From the NCBI GenBank assembly GCA_018266055.1, contig JAFDYT010000012.1, forward strand, positions 62,001 to 126,000: 64,000 nt of DNA. Reading direction: 5' to 3'. The number at the start of each line of letters is the position of its first letter. Within the stretch, counting starts at the first letter, position 1. Positions 42,151 through 51,679 of the stretch are shown here, one piece after another. This stretch comes from Bacteroidota bacterium (lineage in GTDB: Bacteria; Bacteroidota; Bacteroidia; Cytophagales; Cyclobacteriaceae). The translations under genes and the position numbers were made by a program. Under the pieces are notes generated by a model. That model searched no databases. It saw nothing but the letters and a program-made list of their open reading frames with translations, and was not told the DNA's origin.

Positions 42151-43527
42151 TTATTTCAACCCGTAGCGGTCGATCAGGAACACGAGCGCAGCCATTGCCG
42201 CCGAGCCTAATTCCAGTTCACGCTTATTCACACTGTCGATAGTGTCGGCAGGTGTGTGGTGAATGTCAAAGTACCGTTGCGAGTCAGGGAGATAGCCGAT
42301 CATGGCGGTGCCCGAAGCAGCTAGCGGTCCGATGTCGGCGCCACCACCTTCCTGTTCAAAATCAGAAAGACCATACGGTTCGAGCAAGGGCTTCCAGCTT
42401 TTGATTTTTGCTTTCACCGCGGCTGTACCACTCATGGTGAAACCACGCGGAGTAAACCCTCCGCGATCAGACTCAATGGCAGCGATGTGATTTTCATTTT
42501 TTGCTTTGGCTAGCTCTGCATATTTTAATCCACCGCGCAATCCGTTCTCTTCATTCATAAACATGACCGCGCGAATGGTGCGTTTGGGCTTTATGCCCAA
42601 CGCTTTAAAGAGACGAAGTACTTCGATGGACTGTACACATCCTGCGCCGTCGTCGTGCGCACCTTGTGCAAGATCCCATGAGTCGAGGTGCCCGCCAATA
42701 TCAATAATCTCGTCTTTGTATTCGCTACCAGTGATCTGGCCAACGACGTTGTACGAGGGTGCGTCATCCAAAATTTCAGAGTGATTTTCAAGATATACTG
42801 TCAGCTCTTTTTCATCTTTCAACAGTTTAGATAAAAGATCGGCGTGTTTGGTACTTACGGCCAGTGCGGGGATCATGGGTACCTTCGGTTCGTAGTGCAT
42901 CGATCCTGTGTGCGGATAGTCTTCCTGGTTCAAGCCCATTGAGCGAACGATAACCGCTACCGCACCCAACTTCGCTGCCTCCACAGCTCCGCTTCCACGC
43001 TGGTTCACGGCTCCACCGTATGCGCCGAAGGTGTTGATTTGGGTAGGATCCATGGGGCGATTGAAGAACACAATTTTTCCTTGCACAGCTTTGGCGCCAA
43101 GCTGCTTCAGTTCGTCAAAACTCTTTACTTCAATCACCGACGAGGTGATGCCGGAAGGACCCGTACCAATCGATCCGCCCAGCGCGCACACCGACAGGTT
43201 TACCGTTCCTATTTTTTTCGAGTTTACAATGCGCCCGATTTCCTGCTGACCGCGCACCCAATGTGGAACCATCACAGGTTGCAGCCACACCGAATCAAAG
43301 CCATAGGTTTCCATCACGTGACGACTCCACTCTACGGCAGCAGCAGCACCTGGTGAGCCGGAAAGACGCGGCCCAATATTAATGCAGAGATCACGCAGCA
43401 TCTCGTACGATTTTCCACGACTCAACGCTTCGTTATAAATTTCTTTTACCCCTTGTTGGTCTTGCACGTTTTGGGCGTGAAGGGTAACTGTTCCTAAGCC
43501 TAGAAGAATGAGTAGCAGCTTGTTCAT
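42151..43527 (-). CDS. M28-family zinc aminopeptidase/carboxypeptidase, secreted
   Basis: A 458-residue protein with a signal peptide (MNKLLLILLGLGTVTLHAQ). A PA-type insert (about residues 130-240) precedes the catalytic domain. Metal ligands are visible: His and Asp in GGHLDSWDLAQGAHDDGAG, Glu-Glu in FMNEENGLRGG, Asp in IESDRGG and His in YFDIHHTPADTID. The layout resembles carboxypeptidase Q-like M28 peptidases that trim exported peptides. It is transcribed after the two TonB-receptor genes in the same direction, 38 bp from the nearer one. Confidence 0.9.
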   Translation of the reverse strand: MNKLLLILLGLGTVTLHAQNVQDQQGVKEIYNEALSRGKSYEMLRDLCINIGPRLSGSPGAAAAVEWSRHVMETYGFDSVWLQPVMVPHWVRGQQEIGRIVNSKKIGTVNLSVCALGGSIGTGPSGITSSVIEVKSFDELKQLGAKAVQGKIVFFNRPMDPTQINTFGAYGGAVNQRGSGAVEAAKLGAVAVIVRSMGLNQEDYPHTGSMHYEPKVPMIPALAVSTKHADLLSKLLKDEKELTVYLENHSEILDDAPSYNVVGQITGSEYKDEIIDIGGHLDSWDLAQGAHDDGAGCVQSIEVLRLFKALGIKPKRTIRAVMFMNEENGLRGGLKYAELAKAKNENHIAAIESDRGGFTPRGFTMSGTAAVKAKIKSWKPLLEPYGLSDFEQEGGGADIGPLAASGTAMIGYLPDSQRYFDIHHTPADTIDSVNKRELELGSAAMAALVFLIDRYGLK

Positions 43528-43565
43528 GATTCAATTTTTTTGATCGACAATATTGCGAAACGGTT

Positions 43566-46010
43566 TCAAAAAGAAAATATAAATTTTAGGCAGACGTTTC
43601 TTCCCATGCCGTAAATTCCATAGCGGCCGTTGGGCGATTGCTGATAGTATTCAAAGTATTTCAGCCTGCTCATGTTCGATTGATACACGGCATCAAACAC
43701 ATTATTCACTTGCAGTTGCACCTGCCAATTGCTTTTTTGACTTTGCCCGAAGGTTGCTCCTGCGGCAATATTGAATAGCGCGTAGCCGGGTGTCGGTGTT
43801 TCCGTATTATACAGCGCCATATAGTTGTGTTGCGCCGCATTGAAATCCATCTCTACACTGGCGTGCATGGCCGAAATCTTTTTGGAATGGATGACAAACT
43901 CTTCCGTGAGATTGCTCACTAATCGTGGCGGCGGAATGAAGGGAAGATACTCCCCCAATGTTTTTTTGTTGGTGAACAAAGGATTTCTGTTAAATCCATA
44001 GCACACCGCAAGTTGATTGTTGAAACTGAATCCGCGAATGGAATTCGGCTTCCACGCCAGTGTAGCCTCAAGGCCGTATAGCTGTGCTGACGACTGCTGA
44101 TATTGAAATGTTTTGTTTCCCTGCGCATCGGTAACAGGCAATCCTTGTGCATTCGTAACCTGGTTGAGGTAAATGTAATTCTGGATGTTCTTGTTAAACA
44201 GGCTAAGTGAAGCCGAGAGCTGTGCGAAATCGGCAAACAACCCAAGGTCTTCCTGCCAGCTGAATTCAGGAACAAAGTCAGGATTGCCGATGTAAAGAAT
44301 GTGCGCTCCTGCATCCAGTCCGTTGGAAGCAATTTCTGAAATGCTCGGTGCGCGGTAGCCTCGCGAAAAATTAATCTTGAGGTTGAAAATATCATTGAAT
44401 TTATACGCCGAGCCAAGACTCAATGACATGCCGCGAAACGACTGATGCAACGAAGAAAATTGCAGCGTGGCTCCCACCGTATCCACACCAAATGCAGGTT
44501 TATCAAACCCGGTTTGAGGGTCGGTGCGTGAATAAAACTTATACGTTTGGATTGTACGCGCATCAAATCGTGCTCCACCCACGATGGTCCAGTTTTCCTT
44601 TTGCCAGGTGGCTACGGCAAAGGCACCAAAGTCGGTAAGGTTATAATCAGGTACCGGAAAATTGGTCGCCTCTTTGATCTTGTTGTTCTGAAACATTCCA
44701 TTGACACCAATCGATGTTTCCAGGTGGCCAATCTGCCGAACGTTGTAACGCACGCTGTAGTTCACTGTATTCAGCCGGAGATATGTGCCCGCTTGTTCCA
44801 CCGCCGTGGGATGGTTGAACTCACGGCGAATGTTTTGTGTGAAAGCGATCAGAAAATTTACATCGCCGGCGTCGAAGTGATAATGGTTGTTGGCGTAAAG
44901 GCGATAATGCTGTATGCGTTGGTGTAGCGGATTCAACGAGTAAGAATTGAGTTCAGCATTAGATACAATCGGCCTGTTTTTAATATCGTCATAGGCACCT
45001 TCAAAAATTTGCTTGGTGAATTTTCGGGTGAGGGAATCCCGGCTGCCGTCGGGAATACCTTGCAGGTTGTCGTACAACGAAGCATTGAGATGTGAATACC
45101 CGCTTGTGCTTTTATATCCCAACAGGGCAGAGATATTTTTTTCCTGAAAGCCGGTGTTGAATACTCGCCCGTCGGTGGCGTTGGTATAATTCTTCGCGAG
45201 TCTGTACGCGCCGCGCACTACCCAAAGCCAATGATTGCCGCCCGATGAAAGCCTGAAACCATTGCCGATCAACCCGTTGTTGCTTTGGTATTCTGAAATC
45301 CAACGGCCATCGATTTTTCCGTCCGTTTCTTTCGGCACATAAGGAAATAAGCTTACTACGCCAGCCAGCGCATCCGCACCGTAAACCAAGCTGGCCGGCC
45401 CTTTAATTATTTCGGCACGCTCGATGTTGTAGTTGTCAATTTCAAGTCCATGTTCGCCTCCCCATTGTTGCCCTTCCTGGCGTACGCCGTCATACAGGGT
45501 AAGTACACGGTTGAAGCCCATGCCGCGAATGAACGGCTTCGAAATGTTGGGCCCTGTTTTGAGTACATTCATGCCCGCCGTACTTTTTGAAAGCACATCA
45601 ATGATGTTGTTCTCATTCGCCCGGTCGATCGACTTTAAAGAAACTGCCGAAAGAACGATCGGGTTTTCAAGGATGCGATTGGCTTTGGTTGCTCCGCGAA
45701 TAATTACCTCGTTCAGCATTTGACTCGTTTCTACCAGGGTAATTTCTTTCCACAGCGTATTGGCATCAATACAAACGGTGTCGGGACGATATCCTGTATA
45801 AGAGAAAATGAAGCATTCGCGTTGCCGGATGGATATTGAGAATTCACCTGAACTTCCGGTGCTGTACTCCAGGCTATCCGTTACTGATTTGATGGAGCAG
45901 CCGGCCAATACACGCTTTGATTCCGCATCCTTGACAACCCCTTTGACGATGCTTTGCCCCAAGGCACACTGACCTGCCAGCCAAAGTAGGATGAATAAAG
46001 TATATTTCAT
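43566..46010 (-). CDS. TonB-dependent receptor, likely metal or metallophore uptake
   Basis: An 814-residue protein: signal peptide (MKYTLFILLWLAGQCALGQ), carboxypeptidase-regulatory-like domain (GVVKDAESKRVLAGCSI), plug (IIDVLSKSTAGMNVLKTGPN, IRGMGFNRVLTLYDGVRQEGQQWG, IEIIKGPASLVYGADALAGV-like) and a 22-strand barrel ending NVCLKFIFSF. It is a paralogue of the receptor at 46101, with the same plug sequences. A near-perfect 46-bp palindrome lies directly before the start codon. Clustered with a Cys/His-rich small protein; copper or zinc is a reasonable guess, iron is possible. Confidence 0.9.
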   Translation of the reverse strand: MKYTLFILLWLAGQCALGQSIVKGVVKDAESKRVLAGCSIKSVTDSLEYSTGSSGEFSISIRQRECFIFSYTGYRPDTVCIDANTLWKEITLVETSQMLNEVIIRGATKANRILENPIVLSAVSLKSIDRANENNIIDVLSKSTAGMNVLKTGPNISKPFIRGMGFNRVLTLYDGVRQEGQQWGGEHGLEIDNYNIERAEIIKGPASLVYGADALAGVVSLFPYVPKETDGKIDGRWISEYQSNNGLIGNGFRLSSGGNHWLWVVRGAYRLAKNYTNATDGRVFNTGFQEKNISALLGYKSTSGYSHLNASLYDNLQGIPDGSRDSLTRKFTKQIFEGAYDDIKNRPIVSNAELNSYSLNPLHQRIQHYRLYANNHYHFDAGDVNFLIAFTQNIRREFNHPTAVEQAGTYLRLNTVNYSVRYNVRQIGHLETSIGVNGMFQNNKIKEATNFPVPDYNLTDFGAFAVATWQKENWTIVGGARFDARTIQTYKFYSRTDPQTGFDKPAFGVDTVGATLQFSSLHQSFRGMSLSLGSAYKFNDIFNLKINFSRGYRAPSISEIASNGLDAGAHILYIGNPDFVPEFSWQEDLGLFADFAQLSASLSLFNKNIQNYIYLNQVTNAQGLPVTDAQGNKTFQYQQSSAQLYGLEATLAWKPNSIRGFSFNNQLAVCYGFNRNPLFTNKKTLGEYLPFIPPPRLVSNLTEEFVIHSKKISAMHASVEMDFNAAQHNYMALYNTETPTPGYALFNIAAGATFGQSQKSNWQVQLQVNNVFDAVYQSNMSRLKYFEYYQQSPNGRYGIYGMGRNVCLKFIFSF

Positions 46011-46011
46011 G

Positions 46012-46057
46012 TTGCATAAATAATAATTTAGATAAGTCTAAAATATTACTTATGCAA
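46012..46057. promoter_or_regulatory. 46-bp operator-like palindrome at the TonB-receptor start
   Basis: The inner palindrome TTTAGA-TAAG-TCTAAA (46027-46042) and outer arms TTGCATAA/TTATGCAA (46012-46019 and 46050-46057) share one centre; about 19 of 23 base pairs match across the whole. It sits within 2-47 bp of the minus-strand start codon. The inner part resembles operators of DtxR/MntR-type metal repressors. An RNA hairpin over the ribosome-binding site is the alternative. Confidence 0.65.
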
Positions 46058-46100
46058 TGATAGTCATGAAACGGCGAATTCAAAAATTGCCTTTGCGTTC

Positions 46101-48554
46101 CTAGAAATTCTTAACCAGTTTGATGCTGATGTTCCGCCCCATATTGAATATACCCAGACGGCCGTTGGGCGAGGCAGCGTACTGTTCAAAGTATTTTAGC
46201 CGGCTTAAATGGTCCTGATAGGCGGTATCGAAGAGGTTGTTGGCCATCAGATAGAAATCGACGATGGATTTGCCGGATTTATTTTTTATTCCGGTGCCAG
46301 CGCCCACGTTGATGAGCACGTATCCCGCGGTGCGGCTTTCGGTGTTATCGAAGGTAAATACCCGGGCTTGCGTGGCAGTGTAGTTCAGTTGAACTTTGAC
46401 GAATGGTTTATCAAAAAAAGCGCTCTTTTTTAACCATTCGTATTTCAATTCTGAAATGTATCGGAAGGGGGGCATGAAGGGTACATATTTTGTTTGGTCT
46501 GTTTTCAGTGCGCCGCTGTAACTGTTGTTGTCGCCAAAAATGAGCGAAGCTGAGTTATCGAAATGAAGTTGCTGCACCAGGTGAAAATCGATGTTGGCTT
46601 CAAGTCCGTATAGCAAAATTTTTCCTTGCTGGAATTGGTACGTGGGATAGGCCACGCCGCCGTTATAGCTGAGCGAGTCTTTTCCGCTATTCGTTAGCAG
46701 GCGCTGGTTGAAGATGTAGTGATCAATTTTGTTTGCAAACAAGCTGATGCCGGCATTTGCATTCCGCGAGGTAAAGGATGCACCTACATCAATCTGACCG
46801 CTGAACTCGGGCTTAAACTGACTGTTTCCGATTTGGTAAAGATTGGTACCCGGATGTACTCCGTTAGAGGATATCTCCGAAATATTGGGAGCACGATACC
46901 CACGGGAAACATTGAGCTTCAGTGCCAACGCGTCGTTCACCAGATAACTAAGGCCGGCACTTCCGGTAAACCCGTTGAATGTGGTGCTGTATTCATTGAA
47001 CGGTTTGTCAGCGCCCACCGTATTGATGCCTGTTACTACTTCGTCAAATCCGCTTACGGAGTTTGGTTTGGTATATAATTCATGGTTGTTGAAACTCCGG
47101 CGGTCGTAGCGCATGCCTCCGGCAAGAGTGAGTTTACCAAAATCTTTTTTCACGGTAAGGAAACTTCCGAAATCGAATTGCTGGTACGAGGGAATTAAAA
47201 ACTCGGTGCCTTGGGTAGCGTCATTCACCTGATACATTCCATTTATTCCGACCGCTGTTTCCCAGTGATTGAATTCCGGAATGAAGTACTTGGCGTCGTA
47301 GGTGAGTGTATTTAACTGCAGGTACAATCCTGCCAAATTCTGGTAAGGAATTTCCGGGTGACTGAATTCACGACGAACGCTTCGCTGAAAACCAATGTTG
47401 GCATCCAGTCGACTGTTGGTAAAGAAGAAACTGTTTTTAAGGTAAGCCCTGTAATGTTGCACCCGTTGGTGAAGCACTGAAATCGTGTAAGTGTTGAGCT
47501 CACTGTCAGTGACCACCGGCCTGAAACTATCGTCTTCGGTGATTTGCTTCGTAAATCTTCGCGTGAGGCTATCCCGGCTTCCGTCGGGGATTTCCTGTGT
47601 GTTGTCAAACAGAGAGAGTCGCAAGTGCGAGCCGCCCCATTTTTTATGTACACCAAAGAATCCGTTAACATCGGTTTCTCTAAAAGCTGTGTTGTACACT
47701 CTGCCATCCACCGGGTTTTGAAAATTTTTAGCCATGCGTTGCGATAAACGCGTTCCCCATTCTATTCCGTTATGGCTGCCACTGACAAAGGCAGAGCCGC
47801 CGATCATGCTATTGTTCGTCTGGTATTCAGTGGTCACGTTCCCCGAGATTTTATTTTCGAATGCGGGCTGATTAGGGATCAGATTAACTACCCCTGCCAG
47901 CGCGTCCGATCCATACATCAGGCTTGCCGGCCCCTTGATTACTTCTATGCGGTCAAAGGCATAGTTGTCCATTTCTATTCCATGTTCATCGCCCCATTGT
48001 TGACCTTCTTGCCGCATTCCATCGTACAACGTCAGGATACGGTTGAACCCCAATCCGCGGATTACCGGCTTAGAGATGTTGGGGCCTGTGGTAACAGCGC
48101 TAACACCGGGAATTTTGGCAATGGCATCAATGATGTTGGTCGACAAATTTGTAGTAAGGTATTGCCGGTTGACCGATACAATCGATACGGGCGATTTTTT
48201 TATTTCCGTTGCTTTTGATGATCCGGTGACCACCACTTCAGCCAACTCAGTGGTACTTTGGCTCAACTCAAAATCGATTTGTGTAGCGCTGCTCACCGAA
48301 ATCACTCTGGAGTACGTTTGATACCCAATGGCGCTGATCTGTACCTGATAAGTCGCTGCGGGAAGTTTATCGAAATAATAATTCCCGAGGGAATCGGAAA
48401 GGGCATACGCATGCAAGTCGGGTATAGCGATGCTCGCGAAGGGCATGCCTTGTTTGGTTTCTTTATCTCGTATTTTTCCTGATAAGGTATGTTGAGCCTG
48501 TCCTACAATGGAATACAACAGGATGATATATAAAACGATTGAACGTAGTTTCAT
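46101..48554 (-). CDS. TonB-dependent receptor, paralogue of the neighbouring one
   Basis: An 817-residue protein: signal peptide (MKLRSIVLYIILLYSIVGQAQ), CarboxypepD-regulatory-like domain (GKIRDKETKQGMPFASIAI), plug (IIDAIAKIPGVSAVTTGPN, IRGLGFNRILTLYDGMRQ, IEVIKGPASLMYGSDALAGV-like), barrel with GSRDSLTRRFTKQI and ending NISIKLVKNF. Plug and barrel match the receptor downstream closely, so the pair is a tandem duplication that has diverged. It lies 90 bp before it and 137 bp after the Cys/His small protein; all three probably serve one uptake system. Confidence 0.9.
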   Translation of the reverse strand: MKLRSIVLYIILLYSIVGQAQHTLSGKIRDKETKQGMPFASIAIPDLHAYALSDSLGNYYFDKLPAATYQVQISAIGYQTYSRVISVSSATQIDFELSQSTTELAEVVVTGSSKATEIKKSPVSIVSVNRQYLTTNLSTNIIDAIAKIPGVSAVTTGPNISKPVIRGLGFNRILTLYDGMRQEGQQWGDEHGIEMDNYAFDRIEVIKGPASLMYGSDALAGVVNLIPNQPAFENKISGNVTTEYQTNNSMIGGSAFVSGSHNGIEWGTRLSQRMAKNFQNPVDGRVYNTAFRETDVNGFFGVHKKWGGSHLRLSLFDNTQEIPDGSRDSLTRRFTKQITEDDSFRPVVTDSELNTYTISVLHQRVQHYRAYLKNSFFFTNSRLDANIGFQRSVRREFSHPEIPYQNLAGLYLQLNTLTYDAKYFIPEFNHWETAVGINGMYQVNDATQGTEFLIPSYQQFDFGSFLTVKKDFGKLTLAGGMRYDRRSFNNHELYTKPNSVSGFDEVVTGINTVGADKPFNEYSTTFNGFTGSAGLSYLVNDALALKLNVSRGYRAPNISEISSNGVHPGTNLYQIGNSQFKPEFSGQIDVGASFTSRNANAGISLFANKIDHYIFNQRLLTNSGKDSLSYNGGVAYPTYQFQQGKILLYGLEANIDFHLVQQLHFDNSASLIFGDNNSYSGALKTDQTKYVPFMPPFRYISELKYEWLKKSAFFDKPFVKVQLNYTATQARVFTFDNTESRTAGYVLINVGAGTGIKNKSGKSIVDFYLMANNLFDTAYQDHLSRLKYFEQYAASPNGRLGIFNMGRNISIKLVKNF

Positions 48555-48691
48555 TTTTTTTAAGCTTAGATTTAAAACGGTCTGTGAAGATGAGTCCCGC
48601 TAGCAGCAGGACATTCCGCCATGCGGAACCCCCGGAGATTCCCGGAGACGCTGACGCTGACTGGCGTTTTGACCAATCAATTCAGTAGCAT

Positions 48692-49027
48692 TCAGACTGT
48701 TGCTGGAGGCGATCTGCCTTTTGAAAAGGAAAGTGAAATTAACTCAATGCTAACGACAAAGTGCTCTTCAGGAGAAGGAAACAACACTTCATCAAAAAAT
48801 AACGAAGAGGTAGTGACGAACGCATTGTTAAAAAAATCGATGGAGCAAACCTGACAATGCTCGTCGTGTTTTTGTACACCGGCGGCGCCGTCTTTCAATG
48901 GCGCAGTAACCGATTTTAACTGATGAACGTCGTGATTTTTGTGAAAGAAATTCACGCCCACTTGCACAAACAAGAGAGAGCCGATCAAGAAAACGGCGGA
49001 GGCAAAAGGGAGCGCTCTGAATTTCAT
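48692..49027 (-). CDS. Small Cys/His protein upstream of the TonB receptors
   Basis: A 111-residue protein with one N-terminal hydrophobic segment (FASAVFLIGSLLFVQVGVNFF), followed by HKNHDVHQL and the motif HDEHCQVCSIDFF (Cys-x-x-Cys preceded by His-x-x-His). Small membrane proteins of this kind accompany TonB receptors for metals in Bacteroidota and resemble DUF2946-like proteins; the metal-binding role is inferred from the motif. It is the first gene of the minus-strand cluster that runs through both receptors to the M28 peptidase. Confidence 0.7.
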   Translation of the reverse strand: MKFRALPFASAVFLIGSLLFVQVGVNFFHKNHDVHQLKSVTAPLKDGAAGVQKHDEHCQVCSIDFFNNAFVTTSSLFFDEVLFPSPEEHFVVSIELISLSFSKGRSPPATV

Positions 49028-49034
49028 CCAGAAG

Positions 49035-49065
49035 CAAAAATAACAAGAGCGGCGGTTTTGGCAAC
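49035..49065 (-). promoter_or_regulatory. Candidate promoter of the metal-related cluster
   Basis: On the minus strand, TATTTTTG (49042-49035), a full TAnnTTTG match, with GTTG about 19 bp upstream. The start codon is only 7 bp after the -7 box, so the transcript would be nearly leaderless. Confidence 0.45.
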
Positions 49066-49177
49066 ATTATTTTATTGTGATTGACCTTCGGTCTACGCTA
49101 ATGTCCGGTAGGCTAATGCGCACTTACGCGTTTACGCGGGAGTTACTACCTTGCACTCCGATTAAAACACTAAAGCC

Positions 49178-50080
49178 ATGGCTTACTTGTTTGATTCCTT
49201 TGCGGGATGGAAAAAATATTGCGAAGAAAATAAGTTGTCGCTTGCACAAACGGTGCTCGAATACGAGCACGAACAGAAAGGGCGCAATCAACAGGAAGTT
49301 GAGCAAGGATTAATGCGTGCCTGGAAAGTGATGAAAGATGCCGTGCGCACCGGACTTGAAGAAGACATGACCTCGCGGTCAGGAATGATCAACAACGGTG
49401 CGAAGAAAGTGTACCGCTATCCGAAGGCAGTATTGTCTGAGGAATTTCAAAAATTGGTTTCCCGCGCGCTGGCGGCAAAGGAAGTTAATTCATGCATGGG
49501 CCGTGTAGTGGCGGCGCCTACCGCCGGTGCGAGCGGGATTATGCCTGGGGTTCTCTTTACCCTTCAGGAGATTCATGATCTGAGCGACGAAAAAATAATT
49601 GAAGCCATGATGGTGGCGGCTGGTATTGCGATCATCATTGAACAAAAGGCATCGATAGCCGGTGCCGTGGGTGGATGTCAGGCGGAGACAGGAACTGCCG
49701 CGGCGATGGGCGCTGGAGCTATCGTGTATTGTCTTGACGGCAACATCGATCGCGTATTCAACGGCGTGGCGATTACTATTCAATGTATGCTTGGGCTGGT
49801 CTGTGATCCGGTAGCAGGATTAGTAGAGATTCCTTGCGTCGTCCGCAACGCCAGTGCCGCGGCTATTGCAAATAGTTCTGCACAAATTGCGCTCGCGGAT
49901 GTAAGCAGCGTGATCCCGGTGGACGAAGTGATTGAAGCCATGGGCGAAATAGGGGCAAGTATGGAAACGCGCTACAAAGAAACTGCGTTGGGTGGACTCG
50001 CGGCGACAAAAACAGGGCAAGCAATTTCAAAGCGCGTACTGATCAGAGATATCGAGGTGTTGCCTGACGAAGGCGTGTAA
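49178..50080 (+). CDS. sdaAA: L-serine dehydratase, alpha subunit
   Basis: A 300-residue iron-sulphur enzyme subunit that deaminates L-serine to pyruvate and ammonia. Family motifs: SRSGMINNGAKKV, SCMGRVVAAPTAGASGIMPGVL, GAVGGCQAETGTAAAMGA, CMLGLVCDPVAGLVEIPC (cluster cysteines) and NASAAAIANSSAQIAL. The length equals the separate alpha subunit of Bacillus-type enzymes, so a beta subunit (sdaAB) should exist elsewhere; none is in this window. Convergent with the next gene, 8 bp apart. Confidence 0.92.
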   Translation: MAYLFDSFAGWKKYCEENKLSLAQTVLEYEHEQKGRNQQEVEQGLMRAWKVMKDAVRTGLEEDMTSRSGMINNGAKKVYRYPKAVLSEEFQKLVSRALAAKEVNSCMGRVVAAPTAGASGIMPGVLFTLQEIHDLSDEKIIEAMMVAAGIAIIIEQKASIAGAVGGCQAETGTAAAMGAGAIVYCLDGNIDRVFNGVAITIQCMLGLVCDPVAGLVEIPCVVRNASAAAIANSSAQIALADVSSVIPVDEVIEAMGEIGASMETRYKETALGGLAATKTGQAISKRVLIRDIEVLPDEGV

Positions 50081-50088
50081 ATCAATTG

Positions 50089-50553
50089 TTACCTCAGAAA
50101 TTCGGGAACATCCAACCGGCCCAGCAGGTAAACTGCTGTAGTGAAAACCAAGGCCCAAAACACCGCGCTGATAAACATGAACAGCAGGATTTTGTTTTTC
50201 GGCTTGCCTAAACCTACTGCGATAATTGTTCCTCCAATAGGCGTAAGAAATACCGGAGTAAGAAACGCTACACCTCCCAATCCGTATTTTTTTATAAAAC
50301 CGCTGAAGCGATTTGGTTTTTCGGGAGCATTGGCGTTCTCCTTTTTCTTATTGAAGAGTCGATTTAAAAACCGATGCCTGAGCCAATCGCCAAAATAAGT
50401 AAAGGCAATTACGCTCACCATCATTCCAAGAATTGTAGCCGTAACGGTAGTAATAAAGTGTAAACCCAGGCCATAGCCTTCCAGCGGGCCCAGGATAAAC
50501 TTGAGCATGCTCGATAAAAACACAGGAATGGATTTTAGAAGTTCTTCAACCAT
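50089..50553 (-). CDS. Small multidrug-export-like membrane protein
   Basis: A 154-residue protein with an amphipathic N-terminus, two hydrophobic helices (FITTVTATILGMMVSVIAFTY), a charged cytoplasmic loop (LFNKKKENANAPEKPN), then GGVAFLTPVFLTPIGGTIIAVGLG and a final helix (ILLFMFISAVFWALVFTTAVYLL). The re-entrant Pro-Gly segment resembles the putative small multidrug export/DedA-like group. The function is not proven. Confidence 0.65.
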   Translation of the reverse strand: MVEELLKSIPVFLSSMLKFILGPLEGYGLGLHFITTVTATILGMMVSVIAFTYFGDWLRHRFLNRLFNKKKENANAPEKPNRFSGFIKKYGLGGVAFLTPVFLTPIGGTIIAVGLGKPKNKILLFMFISAVFWALVFTTAVYLLGRLDVPEFLR

Positions 50554-50596
50554 TTACAAATCGGATCAACATCACCACAAATCAGGTTAGAAAATT

Positions 50597-50604
50597 TAAA
50601 TTTG
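50597..50604 (+). promoter_or_regulatory. Candidate -7 box (TAAATTTG) for the M42 peptidase gene
   Basis: A full TAnnTTTG match, 37 bp before the TTG start; no -33 box found. Confidence 0.4.
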
Positions 50605-50641
50605 TCAAAATTTAAGAATAAAGTTAACAACCCTTACCGTC

Positions 50642-51583
50642 TTGAAAAAAAATAAAAAACAAGAGAATGCATACGATTTGCTGAAACAACTCTGCGAAAT
50701 CCACGGCCCATCTGGTCACGAAGGCTCTGTAAAGGACTTTTTGATCCGTTATATTAAAAAGGAGAAAAAGAATTGGCAGGTTCAGCCTGAACTAATTGAA
50801 GGAAAAGAGTTTCAGGATTGTTTGATCCTTAAGTTTGGAAAGCCGCGCACTGCCATTTATGCACACATGGATACCGTAGGATTTACGGTGAGGTATTTCA
50901 ATCAACTGGTGTCTATTGGAAGTCCGGATGCGGAGGCGGGAGCAAAGCTTGTGGGTCATGATTCGTTTGGACCGATTGAGTGCGAGCTGGAATATGATAA
51001 AGAAGATCACGCATTTTATAAATTCGGACGGGCCATCGACCGCGGCACTACTCTTACATACAAAATCGATTTTCGTGAGACCAAAGAGTTTATTCAAACT
51101 CCTTATCTCGACAACAGACTTGGCATCTACAATGCCTTGCGTGTAGCCGAAACATTAAAAGACGGTGTGATTGTATTCAGTTGCTGGGAAGAGCATGGCG
51201 GAGGTTCGGTACCGTATCTGGCGGATTATATTTACCGAAAATGGAAAGTAAGGCAAGCCCTGATCTCGGACATCACGTGGGTATCCGATGGGGTAGAGCA
51301 CGGCAAAGGAGTAGCTATTTCTTTGCGCGACAGAAATATTCCTCGCCGCAGTTTTGTCAATGAAATAATTGCGATAGCCGAAAAACATAAAATCCCTCAT
51401 CAATTAGAAGTAGAGGGCTCTGGCTCCAGCGACGGCGGTGAACTTCAACGGGGTGTATTGCCGATCGACTGGTGTTTTGTTGGTGCGCCAGAGCATGGCC
51501 CACACACGCCACACGAGAAAGTGCATAAAAACGACATCGTCACAATGATTGCGCTGTACCAAAAAGCCATGAAAGAACTTTAA
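50642..51583 (+). CDS. M42-like (glutamyl aminopeptidase type) metallopeptidase
   Basis: 313 residues; the start is TTG at 50642 because no in-frame ATG fits. Core motifs: LCEIHGPSGHEGSV, AIYAHMDTVGF (His/Asp metal ligands), TPYLDNRLGIYNALRVAE (bridging Asp), VFSCWEEHGGG (Glu-Glu), DITWVSDG and HGPHTPHEKV (last His). This is the M42/M20 di-zinc aminopeptidase layout, somewhat short and without signal peptide. It probably degrades cytosolic peptides. Confidence 0.85.
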   Translation: MKKNKKQENAYDLLKQLCEIHGPSGHEGSVKDFLIRYIKKEKKNWQVQPELIEGKEFQDCLILKFGKPRTAIYAHMDTVGFTVRYFNQLVSIGSPDAEAGAKLVGHDSFGPIECELEYDKEDHAFYKFGRAIDRGTTLTYKIDFRETKEFIQTPYLDNRLGIYNALRVAETLKDGVIVFSCWEEHGGGSVPYLADYIYRKWKVRQALISDITWVSDGVEHGKGVAISLRDRNIPRRSFVNEIIAIAEKHKIPHQLEVEGSGSSDGGELQRGVLPIDWCFVGAPEHGPHTPHEKVHKNDIVTMIALYQKAMKEL

Positions 51584-51647
51584 TGGCGATTTTGACACAA
51601 CGTAATTTTTTCTTCCAATGGCAATGCCATCCGTTGTCAAATTACTC

Positions 51648-51655
51648 TATGTTTG
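51648..51655 (+). promoter_or_regulatory. Candidate -7 box (TATGTTTG) for the aldehyde dehydrogenase gene
   Basis: A full TAnnTTTG match, 24 bp before ATG 51680. It overlaps the alternative upstream start at 51653, arguing for 51680. Confidence 0.5.
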
Positions 51656-51679
51656 CAGTGTTTTCTTAATTTACTTACC

